From Candidatus Francisella endociliophora (GTDB lineage Bacteria; Pseudomonadota; Gammaproteobacteria; Francisellales; Francisellaceae), in assembly GCF_000764555.1 (NCBI RefSeq), contig NZ_CP009574.1, positions 1,550,001 through 1,614,000 on the forward strand: 64,000 nucleotides of DNA. The letters are read 5' to 3'. Position numbers and translations under genes: made by a program. Below, one piece after another: positions 19,190 to 27,362 of this stretch. The notes below the pieces were generated by a model that ran no database searches, had not been told where the DNA came from, and saw only the letters and a list, made by a program, of their open reading frames with translations. Numbering within the stretch: position 1 is the first letter of the stretch; each line of letters opens with the position of its first letter.

Positions 19190-19405
19190 ATGACTAGAAA
19201 AGAACTTATTGATATTTTAGATAAACTTAGCATTGATAGAAACTTATATACTTTTGATACTAATCTGCCTGAAGATAAATATACTATGAACAAAGAGGGT
19301 TCTTTTTGGGTTGTTTATTATAGTGAAAGAGGAGTTATCTTTGATAAGAAATCTTTTGAATCAAACTTAGATGCCTCAAAGTATCTTATTAAAAAACTAC
19401 TATAG
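19190..19405 (+). CDS. Immunity protein for the Rhs-TNT toxin
   Basis: 71 residues, soluble, no signal peptide, starting 4 nt after the toxin gene. The FWVVYYSERGVIFDKKSF segment followed by a short helix is typical of small cytoplasmic immunity proteins that accompany TNT-type toxins, as I recall the family. It would bind and block the NAD-glycohydrolase in the producer. The assignment rests mainly on position and size. Confidence 0.7.
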   Translation: MTRKELIDILDKLSIDRNLYTFDTNLPEDKYTMNKEGSFWVVYYSERGVIFDKKSFESNLDASKYLIKKLL

Positions 19406-19545
19406 AATTTGAAGTTATGAAGCCATTTTCTGTGTAATCTGGGAGAGTAGCTTCTGCACTTGGTCAACTTGGAGGGGAAATACAATTACATGCTCCAGTA
19501 AGATTAAAAACTTTGATATATAAACAAGTGATAAAAGAGTTGTGA
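19405..19545 (+). pseudogene. Orphan TNT toxin tip, inactivated fragment
   Basis: Read from 19405 the frame gives EFEVMKPFSV, a TAA stop, then SGRVASALGQLGGEIQ...VIKEL and a TGA. This aligns with the last ~45 residues of the TNT domain in the Rhs gene (KPLNVKSGRIAPAFNQPG). The stop replaces a Lys codon and the upstream half is missing, so it cannot make a toxin. It is a leftover 3' end of an earlier or alternative Rhs tip. Confidence 0.75.
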
Positions 19546-19715
19546 TGAAGATAGAGGGTTTAAATGACTGGAATTTAAAGGTAGAAGAAGTATCAATGAA
19601 TGTATATCAAATTACGGCAGTTAACGAGAATGGTATAAAGATAGAAAAGATTGGGACTGATCCTAAAGAAATTATAGAAACTATAAAAAGAGAAATAATA
19701 AAATATGAAAAGTGA
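19545..19715 (+). CDS. Small immunity-like protein paired with the orphan toxin tip
   Basis: 56 residues beginning MKIEGLNDWNLKVEEVS and ending in a Lys-rich helix; the ATG overlaps the TGA of the preceding toxin fragment. The form (short beta hairpins then a helix, N-x-N-G-I-K-I-E) fits small polymorphic-toxin immunity proteins, and the position is that of an immunity gene. No named family can be given. It may still protect against a toxin carried by relatives. Confidence 0.5.
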   Translation: MKIEGLNDWNLKVEEVSMNVYQITAVNENGIKIEKIGTDPKEIIETIKREIIKYEK

Positions 19716-19894
19716 TAGCCTTGTCTGAATCCAAAATAAATGATTCATATAATGTTTATAAAGTAACAAAACCAATAAATGTTAAATCAGGGAGAATTGC
19801 TCCTGCATTTGGACAACCGGGGCTTGGAACACAGCACTTTTTACCAAACTCTGTCAGAAATTTGGTCAAAGACAAGTATTTATCAGAGGTGTAA
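19712..19894 (+). pseudogene. Second orphan TNT toxin tip fragment
   Basis: An open frame from a GTG encodes YNVYKVTKPINVKSGRIAP, AFGQPGLGTQHF and a C-terminal helix, matching the last ~50 residues of the Rhs-TNT protein including the conserved Gln region, but it lacks the RFG...FLSP...RALPP half and any export signal. Not expected to be active; a remnant or a donor cassette for exchange by recombination. Confidence 0.7.
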
Positions 19895-19897
19895 GTT

Positions 19898-20332
19898 ATG
19901 AATGAAAATTTACAAAGCTTAGAAATGCTATTCGAGAATTATAATAATTTTATACAGATACTAGATAAGATACAAAAGGTGCCTGAATATTATAAAAAAG
20001 TAAATACTACACCTCAGTATGAAGGTGCATCACATATTGAAAAAAATAGAACGCGAGGATTCGATTATTACGAAACAGAGAGAGGGGAAATATATGTTCA
20101 TAAAAAAAATTTAGATATGAATAATACTCTCTACTTACTTCTTAATGAAGTGACTCATTCTCTTGCTTCAAAATTTTCAGCCAAAAATCAAAAAGTAAAT
20201 CCAAATCATGATTTCAGAAAAGTTATGTTTGAAAGACAAGAATATCTTATGGGATTGTTAAATAAAGACCGGGAACAGAGATTAAAAGAATACCATGACA
20301 ATGTACTAAAGAAATACCTTTATGAGGATTAA
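19898..20332 (+). CDS. Immunity protein, Imm63-like
   Basis: 144 residues, soluble. YYETERGEIYVHKK, the LLNEVTHSLASKF helix and DFRKVMFERQEYLMGLLNKDREQRL...E...VLKKYLYED match my recollection of the Imm63 polymorphic-toxin immunity family. It lies 3 nt after the second orphan toxin tip, the position expected of its immunity gene. An intact frame next to a broken toxin is common for immunity genes kept as protection against kin. Confidence 0.6.
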   Translation: MNENLQSLEMLFENYNNFIQILDKIQKVPEYYKKVNTTPQYEGASHIEKNRTRGFDYYETERGEIYVHKKNLDMNNTLYLLLNEVTHSLASKFSAKNQKVNPNHDFRKVMFERQEYLMGLLNKDREQRLKEYHDNVLKKYLYED

Positions 20333-20336
20333 GATT

Positions 20337-20999
20337 ATGAAAACAAAAAACAACAAAAACCTTTTAAATAAATTGTTATGTGGAGACTATTCTTTAGCTA
20401 AAACATTTTGGCTGTCACAGTTAGCTATATTTTTGGTTGCTTTATTAACAGCTTATACTGCTTCTTTAATCATAAAAAGTCCTGGTGTTTGGAGTATATA
20501 TTTATTTTTTCATTATATGATATTTATATGCTGTCATATTTTTATACTAATAGCGATATGGAATTCTTGTAAGAAGTATTCTGGATTTTTTCTTTGGAAA
20601 TTATTATCTAGGTTTTATAGTATATTAGGGCTTATAGTTTTTACACTATTAATATTTTCTCTAGTTTTTGGGACTACAATCATAATTACAGATGTAAATA
20701 GTGACCGTGATCTAAAGAATCAATCTATTATATCAAAGCTTGATAATTATATTATCAACCAGAACATGCCCGAAGAAATAAGTAAAACATTAACTCTTGA
20801 GAAAATAATCAATGAAGATGATGTACAAACAATAATATATAAAAATATAGATCCATCTAAAGAATTAGATTTCAATAAAATAAAAACAGTATTTTGTAAA
20901 AAGAAACATAATAATCAAATTAAACAAATATTATTTAAGGTTCATAATCAAAACAATAAGGTAGTACAACAATATCAGCTCAATTATGATATGTGTTGA
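20337..20999 (+). CDS. Membrane protein of unknown function in the immunity cluster
   Basis: About 220 residues: three membrane helices (about 25-50, 58-80 and 98-122) and a soluble C-terminal domain of ~95 residues rich in Asn, Ile and Lys. An in-frame ATG 15 nt earlier would overlap the previous gene; the ATG used here has GAGG 9 nt upstream. No family recognised. Its place after an immunity gene suggests membrane-located immunity or an accessory role, without proof. Confidence 0.6.
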   Translation: MKTKNNKNLLNKLLCGDYSLAKTFWLSQLAIFLVALLTAYTASLIIKSPGVWSIYLFFHYMIFICCHIFILIAIWNSCKKYSGFFLWKLLSRFYSILGLIVFTLLIFSLVFGTTIIITDVNSDRDLKNQSIISKLDNYIINQNMPEEISKTLTLEKIINEDDVQTIIYKNIDPSKELDFNKIKTVFCKKKHNNQIKQILFKVHNQNNKVVQQYQLNYDMC

Positions 21000-21316
21000 T
21001 AAGTATTTATTTTATAACTAAAGAAAATATAAAGCTCGAAAACTATAATATAAACACCTGAATAAAGCAAGAATATATAAAAGATGCATTAAATGGTAGT
21101 TATAGACTTTATAACCGATCAGAAAAGGATATCCTAACAACAGAGGAATATGTTATAGAGAATAGATTGCAACCAGTAATGGTTTTATTGATAATGAAGA
21201 ATGGATCGAAGTATTAAAGAACAGTCTTTTATATATGGATGTTATTAAATAAAAAGGATTGATTTTTATATGATGCAGGCTGGGAATTTGGTACCGCACT
21301 AGGTTTTACTTATTGA
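21000..21316 (+). pseudogene. Decayed toxin/immunity DNA with a fragment of an Rhs tip linker
   Basis: No intact frame. At 21269-21316 the plus strand reads YDAGWEFGTALGFTY and a stop, nearly the same as DAGWAFGTALGFTY in the linker just after the RHS core of the complete gene (about residues 623-636). Between about 21070 and 21250 a broken frame (KDALNGSYRLYNRSEKD...; then FIDNEEWIEVLKNSL after a shift) looks like a lost immunity gene. This marks the end of the Rhs accessory region. Confidence 0.6.
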
Positions 21317-21345
21317 TCTAAGGTTTTGGTTTGTATGATCTAAGT

Positions 21346-21375
21346 TTGACAGCTTTTCTTTTATTATGTTACACT
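21346..21375 (+). promoter_or_regulatory. Promoter for the lysine riboswitch-lysP transcript
   Basis: TTGACA, 18 bases, TACACT, with TG two bases before the -10 (extended -10). It lies about 35 nt before the riboswitch aptamer. Spacing and sequence fit a sigma-70 promoter. Confidence 0.55.
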
Positions 21376-21408
21376 ATTTTTAGTTTTTGTATAAAACTCA
21401 AAAATTTA

Positions 21409-21578
21409 AAGAAGAGGTGCGTAATCTATAGAACCAATTTGAAAGTCATAACACTTAATGATAATTGGATTTCTAGAGATTATGCCGAAAGAGTTCAGAT
21501 GTTGTGGTCTGTACTCTTGGGTTTAGCATTGAAAAGTGTTAGAACTGTCACACTAAAAGTAGGTGTGGAGAGCTTCTG
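21409..21578 (+). promoter_or_regulatory. Lysine riboswitch (L-box) aptamer
   Basis: The leader of the permease gene carries L-box landmarks in order: GAAGAGGTGCG at the 5' side of P1, GCCGAAAG in the middle, then CTGTCACAC...GGTGTGGAGAGC, and CTTCTGG closing P1 with the 5' GAAG. Such riboswitches bind lysine and shut off lysine synthesis or uptake genes. The expression platform in the ~100 nt before the ATG is not resolved; the T-run near 21610 could belong to a terminator. An open frame across this stretch is a coincidence. Confidence 0.8.
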
Positions 21579-21683
21579 GTCTTAGCATGTCTCGCAAAGT
21601 CTCAGTCTCTTTTTCTTTAAAGTTTAATAGGATTTGTATTTTTCAAATCTGTAGTGTGAACTGTTGAAAAGAAGGAAAATTAA

Positions 21684-23138
21684 ATGTCGGAAAAACTTAA
21701 AAGAGGTTTACAAACTCGTCATATGTCAATGATAGCTCTTGGTGGCTGTATTGGTACTGGGCTGTTTGTAGCTTTAGGTGGAGCTATTGCTGATGCTGGG
21801 CCTGGAGGTACTGTTTTAGCATACGTAATCATAGCAATTATGGTATATTTCTTAATGGCAAGTCTTGGAGAAATGGCAGCACATAGTCCAGTTAGTGGGA
21901 CATTTTGTGAATATGCAACCCGCTATGTAGATCCTGCTTTAGGATTTAGTACTGGTTGGAGCTATTGGTTTAATTGGGCTATTACTGTTGCTACAGAGGT
22001 AATAGCAGCAGCATTAATCATGCAATACTGGTTTCCTGGTAGTTCAATACTTTTATGGAGTGCTTTTTTCTTTGTGTTAGTATTTTGTCTAAATATTTTT
22101 TCAGTAAAAATATATGGCGAGGTGGAGTATTGGTTATCTTTCATAAAAGTATCTACAGTTATTATATTTATTATAGTGGGTGGTTTATCGATCTTCGGAT
22201 TAGTTGGAAATCATGAAAGTGTAGGTTTTCAAAACTGGCATGTTGGAGATGCTCCTTTTCATAATGGCTGGTGGGGCTTTATATCTGTATTTTTGATTGC
22301 GGGATTCTCTTTTCAAGGAAGTGAGCTTATTGGTGTGACAGCAGGTGAGGCAAAAGATCCAAACACATCTATACCAAAGGCTATTAAGCAGACTTTTTGG
22401 AGATTATTTATTTTTTATATTTTGGCGGTAGTTATTATTAGTTTTTTAATTCCATATAACAACCCGTCTTTAATTAAAGCTAGTGCGACTGAAGATATAT
22501 CAATTAGCCCATTTACTATAGTGTTTGAAAATGTTGGTTTAAGCTCAGCTGCTACTATTATGAATGTGATAATTTTAACAGCGATAATCTCCGCGTGTAA
22601 CGCTAGTATGTATAGTGCGACAAGAGTCCTATGGCATTTAGGTAAAATTAGACATGCTCCAAAGGTTTTTGCCACTACTAATTCAAAGGGTACACCTATG
22701 ATAGCGCTTTTAGCAACTTGTCTGATAGGTAGTTCATTCTTCTTTGTATCTTTCGTTGGAAGTGGGCAAATATTTACATGGCTAGTTAATATCTCAAGCC
22801 TTGCTGGATTTATTGCATGGTTTACAATAGCACTTAGTCATTATAGATTTAGAAGAGCATATGTTAAGCAAGGTAAAAACTTAAAGGATCTACCATTTGT
22901 AGCTAAGTTTTTCCCATGGGCTCCTATCATCGCTCTAATACTAGTTAGCCTAGTTATTGTTGGACAAGGTGTTAACATCTTAACAATGAGTGGCAGAAGT
23001 TGGTCAAGTGTTATAATTGAATTTTTGTCAACTTATATAGGTTTCTTTGCTTTTGTAATGTTATACTTTGTCTATAAGTTCGTTAAAAAAACTAAGCTAA
23101 TAAAATTAGAGGACTGTGACTTAACACCAGAATCCTAA
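21684..23138 (+). CDS. lysP: Lysine-specific permease LysP
   Basis: 484 residues, twelve membrane helices, APC superfamily. It resembles E. coli LysP along its length: MIALGGCIGTGLFVALG, AGPGG, VYFLMASLGEMAAHSPVSG, GFSFQGSELIGVTAGE, HYRFRRAYVKQG. It imports lysine using the proton gradient. The lysine riboswitch in its leader supports the substrate independently. GAAGGAAAA precedes the ATG. It is the first gene of a possible unit with the hydrolase and glpX downstream. Confidence 0.9.
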   Translation: MSEKLKRGLQTRHMSMIALGGCIGTGLFVALGGAIADAGPGGTVLAYVIIAIMVYFLMASLGEMAAHSPVSGTFCEYATRYVDPALGFSTGWSYWFNWAITVATEVIAAALIMQYWFPGSSILLWSAFFFVLVFCLNIFSVKIYGEVEYWLSFIKVSTVIIFIIVGGLSIFGLVGNHESVGFQNWHVGDAPFHNGWWGFISVFLIAGFSFQGSELIGVTAGEAKDPNTSIPKAIKQTFWRLFIFYILAVVIISFLIPYNNPSLIKASATEDISISPFTIVFENVGLSSAATIMNVIILTAIISACNASMYSATRVLWHLGKIRHAPKVFATTNSKGTPMIALLATCLIGSSFFFVSFVGSGQIFTWLVNISSLAGFIAWFTIALSHYRFRRAYVKQGKNLKDLPFVAKFFPWAPIIALILVSLVIVGQGVNILTMSGRSWSSVIIEFLSTYIGFFAFVMLYFVYKFVKKTKLIKLEDCDLTPES

Positions 23139-23149
23139 TTTATATCGTT

Positions 23150-23788
23150 ATGGATACATTTTTTATTCAAGGAAAAGCGGGGCTGCTTGAAGCAGTTCAC
23201 GATCAAGTTAAAGATGATAACCGAGAGGTTGTAGCGGTTATTTGTCATCCACATCCATTGTATCAAGGTAGTATGCACAACAAAATTGTTACTACTCTTT
23301 CACGAGCAATGAAAACTTTTGGGATATCATCTTATAGATTTAATTACCGAGGGGTTGGCGATAGTCAAGGTGAGTATGGTGAAGGTGCTGGTGAACTTGA
23401 GGATTTGTTATCAGTCTGTGATTGGATTAAACAAAATACATCTTTTAAAAGGATAGTTCTATGTGGTTTCTCATTTGGAGGAGCTATAGCATATAAAGGA
23501 TTAACTAAGCTGGACAATGTCATAACTTTAATAACCATAGCTCCTGCAGTAGATAGATTTGATTTAACAGGGTTTTCTGAGCCTGAAAATATTCCATGGC
23601 TTGTTGTACAAGGAATCGATGACGATACAGTAAACCCTAATTCAGTTTTCGATTTTACTTTGAAAACAGTCAGGTCAGATTTGACATTGGTAAAGATGGA
23701 TCAAGTAGGCCATTTTTTTCATGGAAAACTAATAGAGTTAAAAACTGTGATAGAGAATTTTGTAGCACCAATAACTAATAAACTTTAA
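23150..23788 (+). CDS. Cytoplasmic alpha/beta hydrolase
   Basis: 212 residues, no signal peptide. Alpha/beta-hydrolase fold of the short COG2945-like type: HPHPLYQGSMHNK oxyanion region, YRGVGDSQG, nucleophile elbow GFSFGG (Ser near 108), acid in QGIDDDTV and catalytic His in VGHFFHG. Substrate unknown; esterase or thioesterase activity is typical. Lies 11 nt after lysP and 20 nt before glpX. Confidence 0.8.
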   Translation: MDTFFIQGKAGLLEAVHDQVKDDNREVVAVICHPHPLYQGSMHNKIVTTLSRAMKTFGISSYRFNYRGVGDSQGEYGEGAGELEDLLSVCDWIKQNTSFKRIVLCGFSFGGAIAYKGLTKLDNVITLITIAPAVDRFDLTGFSEPENIPWLVVQGIDDDTVNPNSVFDFTLKTVRSDLTLVKMDQVGHFFHGKLIELKTVIENFVAPITNKL

Positions 23789-23808
23789 AATAAAAAGGAT
23801 CAAGCGAA

Positions 23809-24795
23809 ATGAATAGAAAAGTAGCACTTGAAGCAGTCAGAGTAACAGAGTTAGCGGCATTAGCATCTTGGAGTCAGATGGGTAGAGGTGATAAGATCGC
23901 AGCTGATCAGGCAGCAGTGGATGCAATGAGAAAAGCGTTCAATGAAGTTGAAGTTAACGGGACCGTTGTAATTGGTGAGGGCGAGCTTGATGAAGCTCCT
24001 ATGCTTTATATTGGAGAAAAAGTTGGTGCTGGTGGATGTGAGGTTGATATTGCTTTAGATCCATTAGAAGGCACTACAATTACTTCAAAAGGTGGCCCAA
24101 ATGCTCTTACAGTTTTAGCAATGGCAGATAAAGGTGGTTTTTTAAACGCGCCTGATGTGTATATGCAAAAGATTGCAGTCGGTGGTATTACTGCGCCTAA
24201 AGGTATTGTTGATCTAGATGATTCTGTAACAGAAAATTTAAAGAGAATTGCTGAGTATAAGGGTGTTCATGTATCTGCATTGGTAGTTTGTACTATGGAT
24301 AGGCCTCGTCATGCACATATTATCAAAGAAGCACGAGAGTGTGGTGCTAGAGTTATATTAATAGATGATGGTGATGTTTCAGCAGTGATTGCAACAGCTA
24401 CAGAAAACTCTGGTATAGATGTTTATATAGGTACTGGCGGAGCTCCTGAGGGTGTATTAGCAGCGGCAGCACTTAAATGTTTAGGCGGTCAAATGCAAGC
24501 TAGATTAGAATTTCATAATGATGAAGAAGTTCAAAGAGCTCATCGCTTAGGTGTTACAGACCTTGATAAAAAGTATGATATTGATGAGCTAGCATCAGGA
24601 GATATAGTATTTGCTGCAACAGGTGTGACAGATGGAAATATGCTTCAAGGTGTTAAAAGAATTAATAGTACTCGTAGAGGCTCTTATGCAGTAACTCATA
24701 GTGTAGTTATGAGATCTACAACTAAGACAGTTCGTCACATTACAGCGGAGCACAGCTTTGATTTTAAAGATGGCGTAGAAAGTTTTATGTCTTAA
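23809..24795 (+). CDS. glpX: Class II fructose-1,6-bisphosphatase GlpX
   Basis: 328 residues, full family length. Motifs of the lithium-sensitive metal-dependent phosphatase fold are visible: GEGELDEAPMLYIGE (metal-binding acids near residues 57-71) and DPLEGT (near 84-89), with TDGNMLQGVKR near 280-290. It hydrolyses fructose-1,6-bisphosphate to fructose-6-phosphate in gluconeogenesis, essential for Francisella growth on amino acids in host cells. GGATCAAGCGAA precedes the ATG. Confidence 0.95.
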   Translation: MNRKVALEAVRVTELAALASWSQMGRGDKIAADQAAVDAMRKAFNEVEVNGTVVIGEGELDEAPMLYIGEKVGAGGCEVDIALDPLEGTTITSKGGPNALTVLAMADKGGFLNAPDVYMQKIAVGGITAPKGIVDLDDSVTENLKRIAEYKGVHVSALVVCTMDRPRHAHIIKEARECGARVILIDDGDVSAVIATATENSGIDVYIGTGGAPEGVLAAAALKCLGGQMQARLEFHNDEEVQRAHRLGVTDLDKKYDIDELASGDIVFAATGVTDGNMLQGVKRINSTRRGSYAVTHSVVMRSTTKTVRHITAEHSFDFKDGVESFMS

Positions 24796-24865
24796 GTTTT
24801 CTTGAAAAATAAATAATTAAACTCTATCATACTTCTTAAATATAGTTTTTGAATTCACATTTTAA

Positions 24866-25203
24866 ATGAAGAAAATTTTATTCTCATTCATATTGCTGTT
24901 ATTTTCAGTTAGTCTTTTTGCAAATGATTTTATTGATAGTTAGCTATATATAGGAGTATGGTTGGATTAGCTCAGAAAGAAGCTTTTGAGAGTCCTGATA
25001 AAGATCAAGTATATTTCTTTCAGTTTAAATGGGGTATGTGCATTGAATCTTTAGGCTTTACTGATCCTAAATATCTTGTAGGAGTTGATCCTAAACAGAT
25101 TCTTAAAAACACGATAGGTTTTTTATCTACAAAGTCTAATTTGATGAAAACTAGTTGTGTAGGTGATGGCTATGAGAATATGCCAATACCTAAGAAAATA
25201 TAA
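24866..25203 (+). pseudogene. Broken gene of an exported protein, family unknown
   Basis: From the ATG at 24866 the frame gives a clean signal peptide (MKKILFSFILLLFSVSLFA) and six residues, then a TAG. A second open frame from 24958, shifted relative to the first, encodes about 80 residues with two Cys and KWGMCIESLGFTDPKYLVG. Together they look like one small exported protein broken by a stop and a frameshift. No family recognised. Confidence 0.45.
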
Positions 25204-25204
25204 T

Positions 25205-25714
25205 TTACCTATGGCAATTATATTTCCAATGCCAAGGCTCATAAATCATGCCAAAAGGATTATCTCTGGGATAGCTCATATAGAATCCGAATAACTCTGC
25301 ATTTTCGTTTAGCCATTTGAAAGCATGAGTAAGTTCAAAATCTTCGGTGACTAAACCATCTTCTTCAGGCGTAGTGAAATCTATCGCTAGTCCTGTATGA
25401 TGTTCACTATAGCCAGGTAAAGCTACTTTTTTAACTACTTGCTGGAGAGTTTTTCCTGTATCTAAATGGCGCTAAATTAGATTTTCTTGATATTTATATG
25501 ATCTAAATATCGATAACACCTCTAAAATAATATTATCTTTTGCAGCCATTTTAATCATATTTTTTAAGGGGATATAAGCAGATTTATGTATAAACTGATC
25601 TCTATGTAGTACATCTTGGCCCCAAAAAATAAGGTCTTCTTTTATGACCTCTTCAAATTTGGGTCTTTGAAATATTGTCTTGTCAAGTTTTGTTGTTTCA
25701 ATTAAATTTTTCAT
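25205..25714 (-). pseudogene. VanY-type D-Ala-D-Ala carboxypeptidase with an in-frame amber stop
   Basis: Peptidase family M15B. Reading leftward from 25714 the frame gives ~80 residues to SIFRSYKYQENLI, then TAG, and continues in the same frame with RHLDTGKTLQQVV, the zinc motif SEHHTGLAIDF and EPWHWKY before a TAA. Both halves are needed for the active site, so the TAG inactivates it unless read through. Only one base change separates it from an intact 169-residue enzyme that would trim peptidoglycan stem peptides. No signal peptide is visible. Confidence 0.8.
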
Positions 25715-25831
25715 CTGGATAATATATCCGAAAACATGCTGGTTTATTATTAAAGTTTAACAAATTAACTTTAAAAACTATCTCTCAGATGTTAAATTGA
25801 AGCAATCACTTTTTTAACTAAAACATGACAA

Positions 25832-27298
25832 ATGAGCGAAAACAATATCCTTTGGACTACGTTTATACTATATATAGCTATTATTTTTGCTATAGGAATA
25901 TATTCATATTTTCAGACAAAAAAAGTTTCTGACTACATGTTAGGAGGACGTTCTTTAAGTGCTCCTATAGCCGCTCTTGGAGCTGGAGCATCTGATATGG
26001 GGTCTTGGTTGTTGCTAGCTCTTCCAGGAGCGTTTATGGTTTCTGGGTTTAATCAAATATGGTTACCTCTTGGTTTAACTATAGGAGCTTTTATAAACTG
26101 GGGTGTTATTGCTAAAAGACTACGTGTATATACAGAAATCGCGAAAGACTCTATTACAATACCGGCATATTTTGAGAATAGATTTCATGATAATACTGGT
26201 GTTATTAGGTCTTTAACAGCAATAGTCTTAGTTATATTCTTTACAATTTATGTTAGTGCAGGTCTTGTATCTGGTGGTGTGTTATTTAGTTCAATGTTTG
26301 GTATTTCTTATCATACAGCATTAATCTTTTCAGCATCTGTGATATTTATTTATACCTGTGTCGGTGGTTTTTTAGCAATTTCTTGGATTGATTTTTTCCA
26401 AGGTAGTCTAATGCTTCTAGCTTTGTTAATAGTACCAACGGTTGTGTATTGTGATTTTGGTAATGCTGATGTTGTTGGGGCTTTGTCAAATATTGATATT
26501 AAAGGTTTTTATGATGTAACATCTGGTGTGCCTTTAATTACAATAGTTTCACTTTTGGCATGGGGTTTAGGTTATTTTGGTCAACCACATATAATTGTTA
26601 GATTTATGGCAATCAAAGATCCTAATAAAACTCCAAAAGCTATGTGGATTTGTATGATATGGATGATATTAGCGTTAATTGGTGCCGCATGTGTTGGGAT
26701 CTTAGGGGCTGCTTATTACCGCGATGGTATAACAAACCCTGAAGCAATATTTTTGAAGCTATCTGCAGTGTTTTTTAATCCTTGGATTGAGGGAATACTA
26801 TTGGCAGCTGTACTTTCGGCAGTTATGAGTACAACCTCAGCACAACTTCTTTCTTTAGCAAGTGCTTTTTCAGTAGATGTATATGCAAAATTTATTAGAA
26901 AACATGCTTCTCATAGGGAGCAGTTGAATGTTAGTCGCCTAATAGTTTTATTAGTTACTATTGTTGCTATCTATATTTCTTTTGATCCAGATACAACTAT
27001 TTTGAGCTTAGTAGGGTATGCATGGGCAGGTTTAGGAAGTTCTTTTGGCGCTGTTGTAATATTTTCACTATTCTGGTCAAGGATGAATAAGGCCGGAGCT
27101 ATAGCTGGCATTTTAATTGGTTCAATAGTTGTTCTCGTTTGGCCATTGTTCGCTCATTTTGGTGGTTGGTTTAAGGTTTATGCTATGGTACCAGGCTTTA
27201 CCTTGAGTAGTATATGTATAGTTATATTTAGTTTACTAACTTCAAAACCTGAAGAATCGGTACAAAGAGAATTTGATAAGTATAAGCAAGCATTATAA
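25832..27298 (+). CDS. putP: Sodium/proline symporter PutP
   Basis: 488 residues, about thirteen membrane helices, sodium:solute symporter family. Typical PutP segments: YMLGGRSLSAPIAALGAGASDMGSWLL (residues ~35-61), GYFGQPHIIVRFMA, and SAVMSTTSAQLL for the Na+ site. Imports proline with Na+. No clear Shine-Dalgarno before the ATG; an overlapping ATG 7 nt upstream is out of frame. Divergent from the vanY pseudogene. Confidence 0.92.
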   Translation: MSENNILWTTFILYIAIIFAIGIYSYFQTKKVSDYMLGGRSLSAPIAALGAGASDMGSWLLLALPGAFMVSGFNQIWLPLGLTIGAFINWGVIAKRLRVYTEIAKDSITIPAYFENRFHDNTGVIRSLTAIVLVIFFTIYVSAGLVSGGVLFSSMFGISYHTALIFSASVIFIYTCVGGFLAISWIDFFQGSLMLLALLIVPTVVYCDFGNADVVGALSNIDIKGFYDVTSGVPLITIVSLLAWGLGYFGQPHIIVRFMAIKDPNKTPKAMWICMIWMILALIGAACVGILGAAYYRDGITNPEAIFLKLSAVFFNPWIEGILLAAVLSAVMSTTSAQLLSLASAFSVDVYAKFIRKHASHREQLNVSRLIVLLVTIVAIYISFDPDTTILSLVGYAWAGLGSSFGAVVIFSLFWSRMNKAGAIAGILIGSIVVLVWPLFAHFGGWFKVYAMVPGFTLSSICIVIFSLLTSKPEESVQREFDKYKQAL

Positions 27299-27362
27299 AG
27301 TTGTGGTTGTCTGTGATTTGCTTTTCAAGTAAAATATTCATCATTTATTTCCTTATTTTCCT

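Noticed and set aside
21331..21585. 84-codon plus-strand open frame before lysP
   Set aside because: It coincides with the lysine riboswitch, has no Shine-Dalgarno and no protein-like composition.
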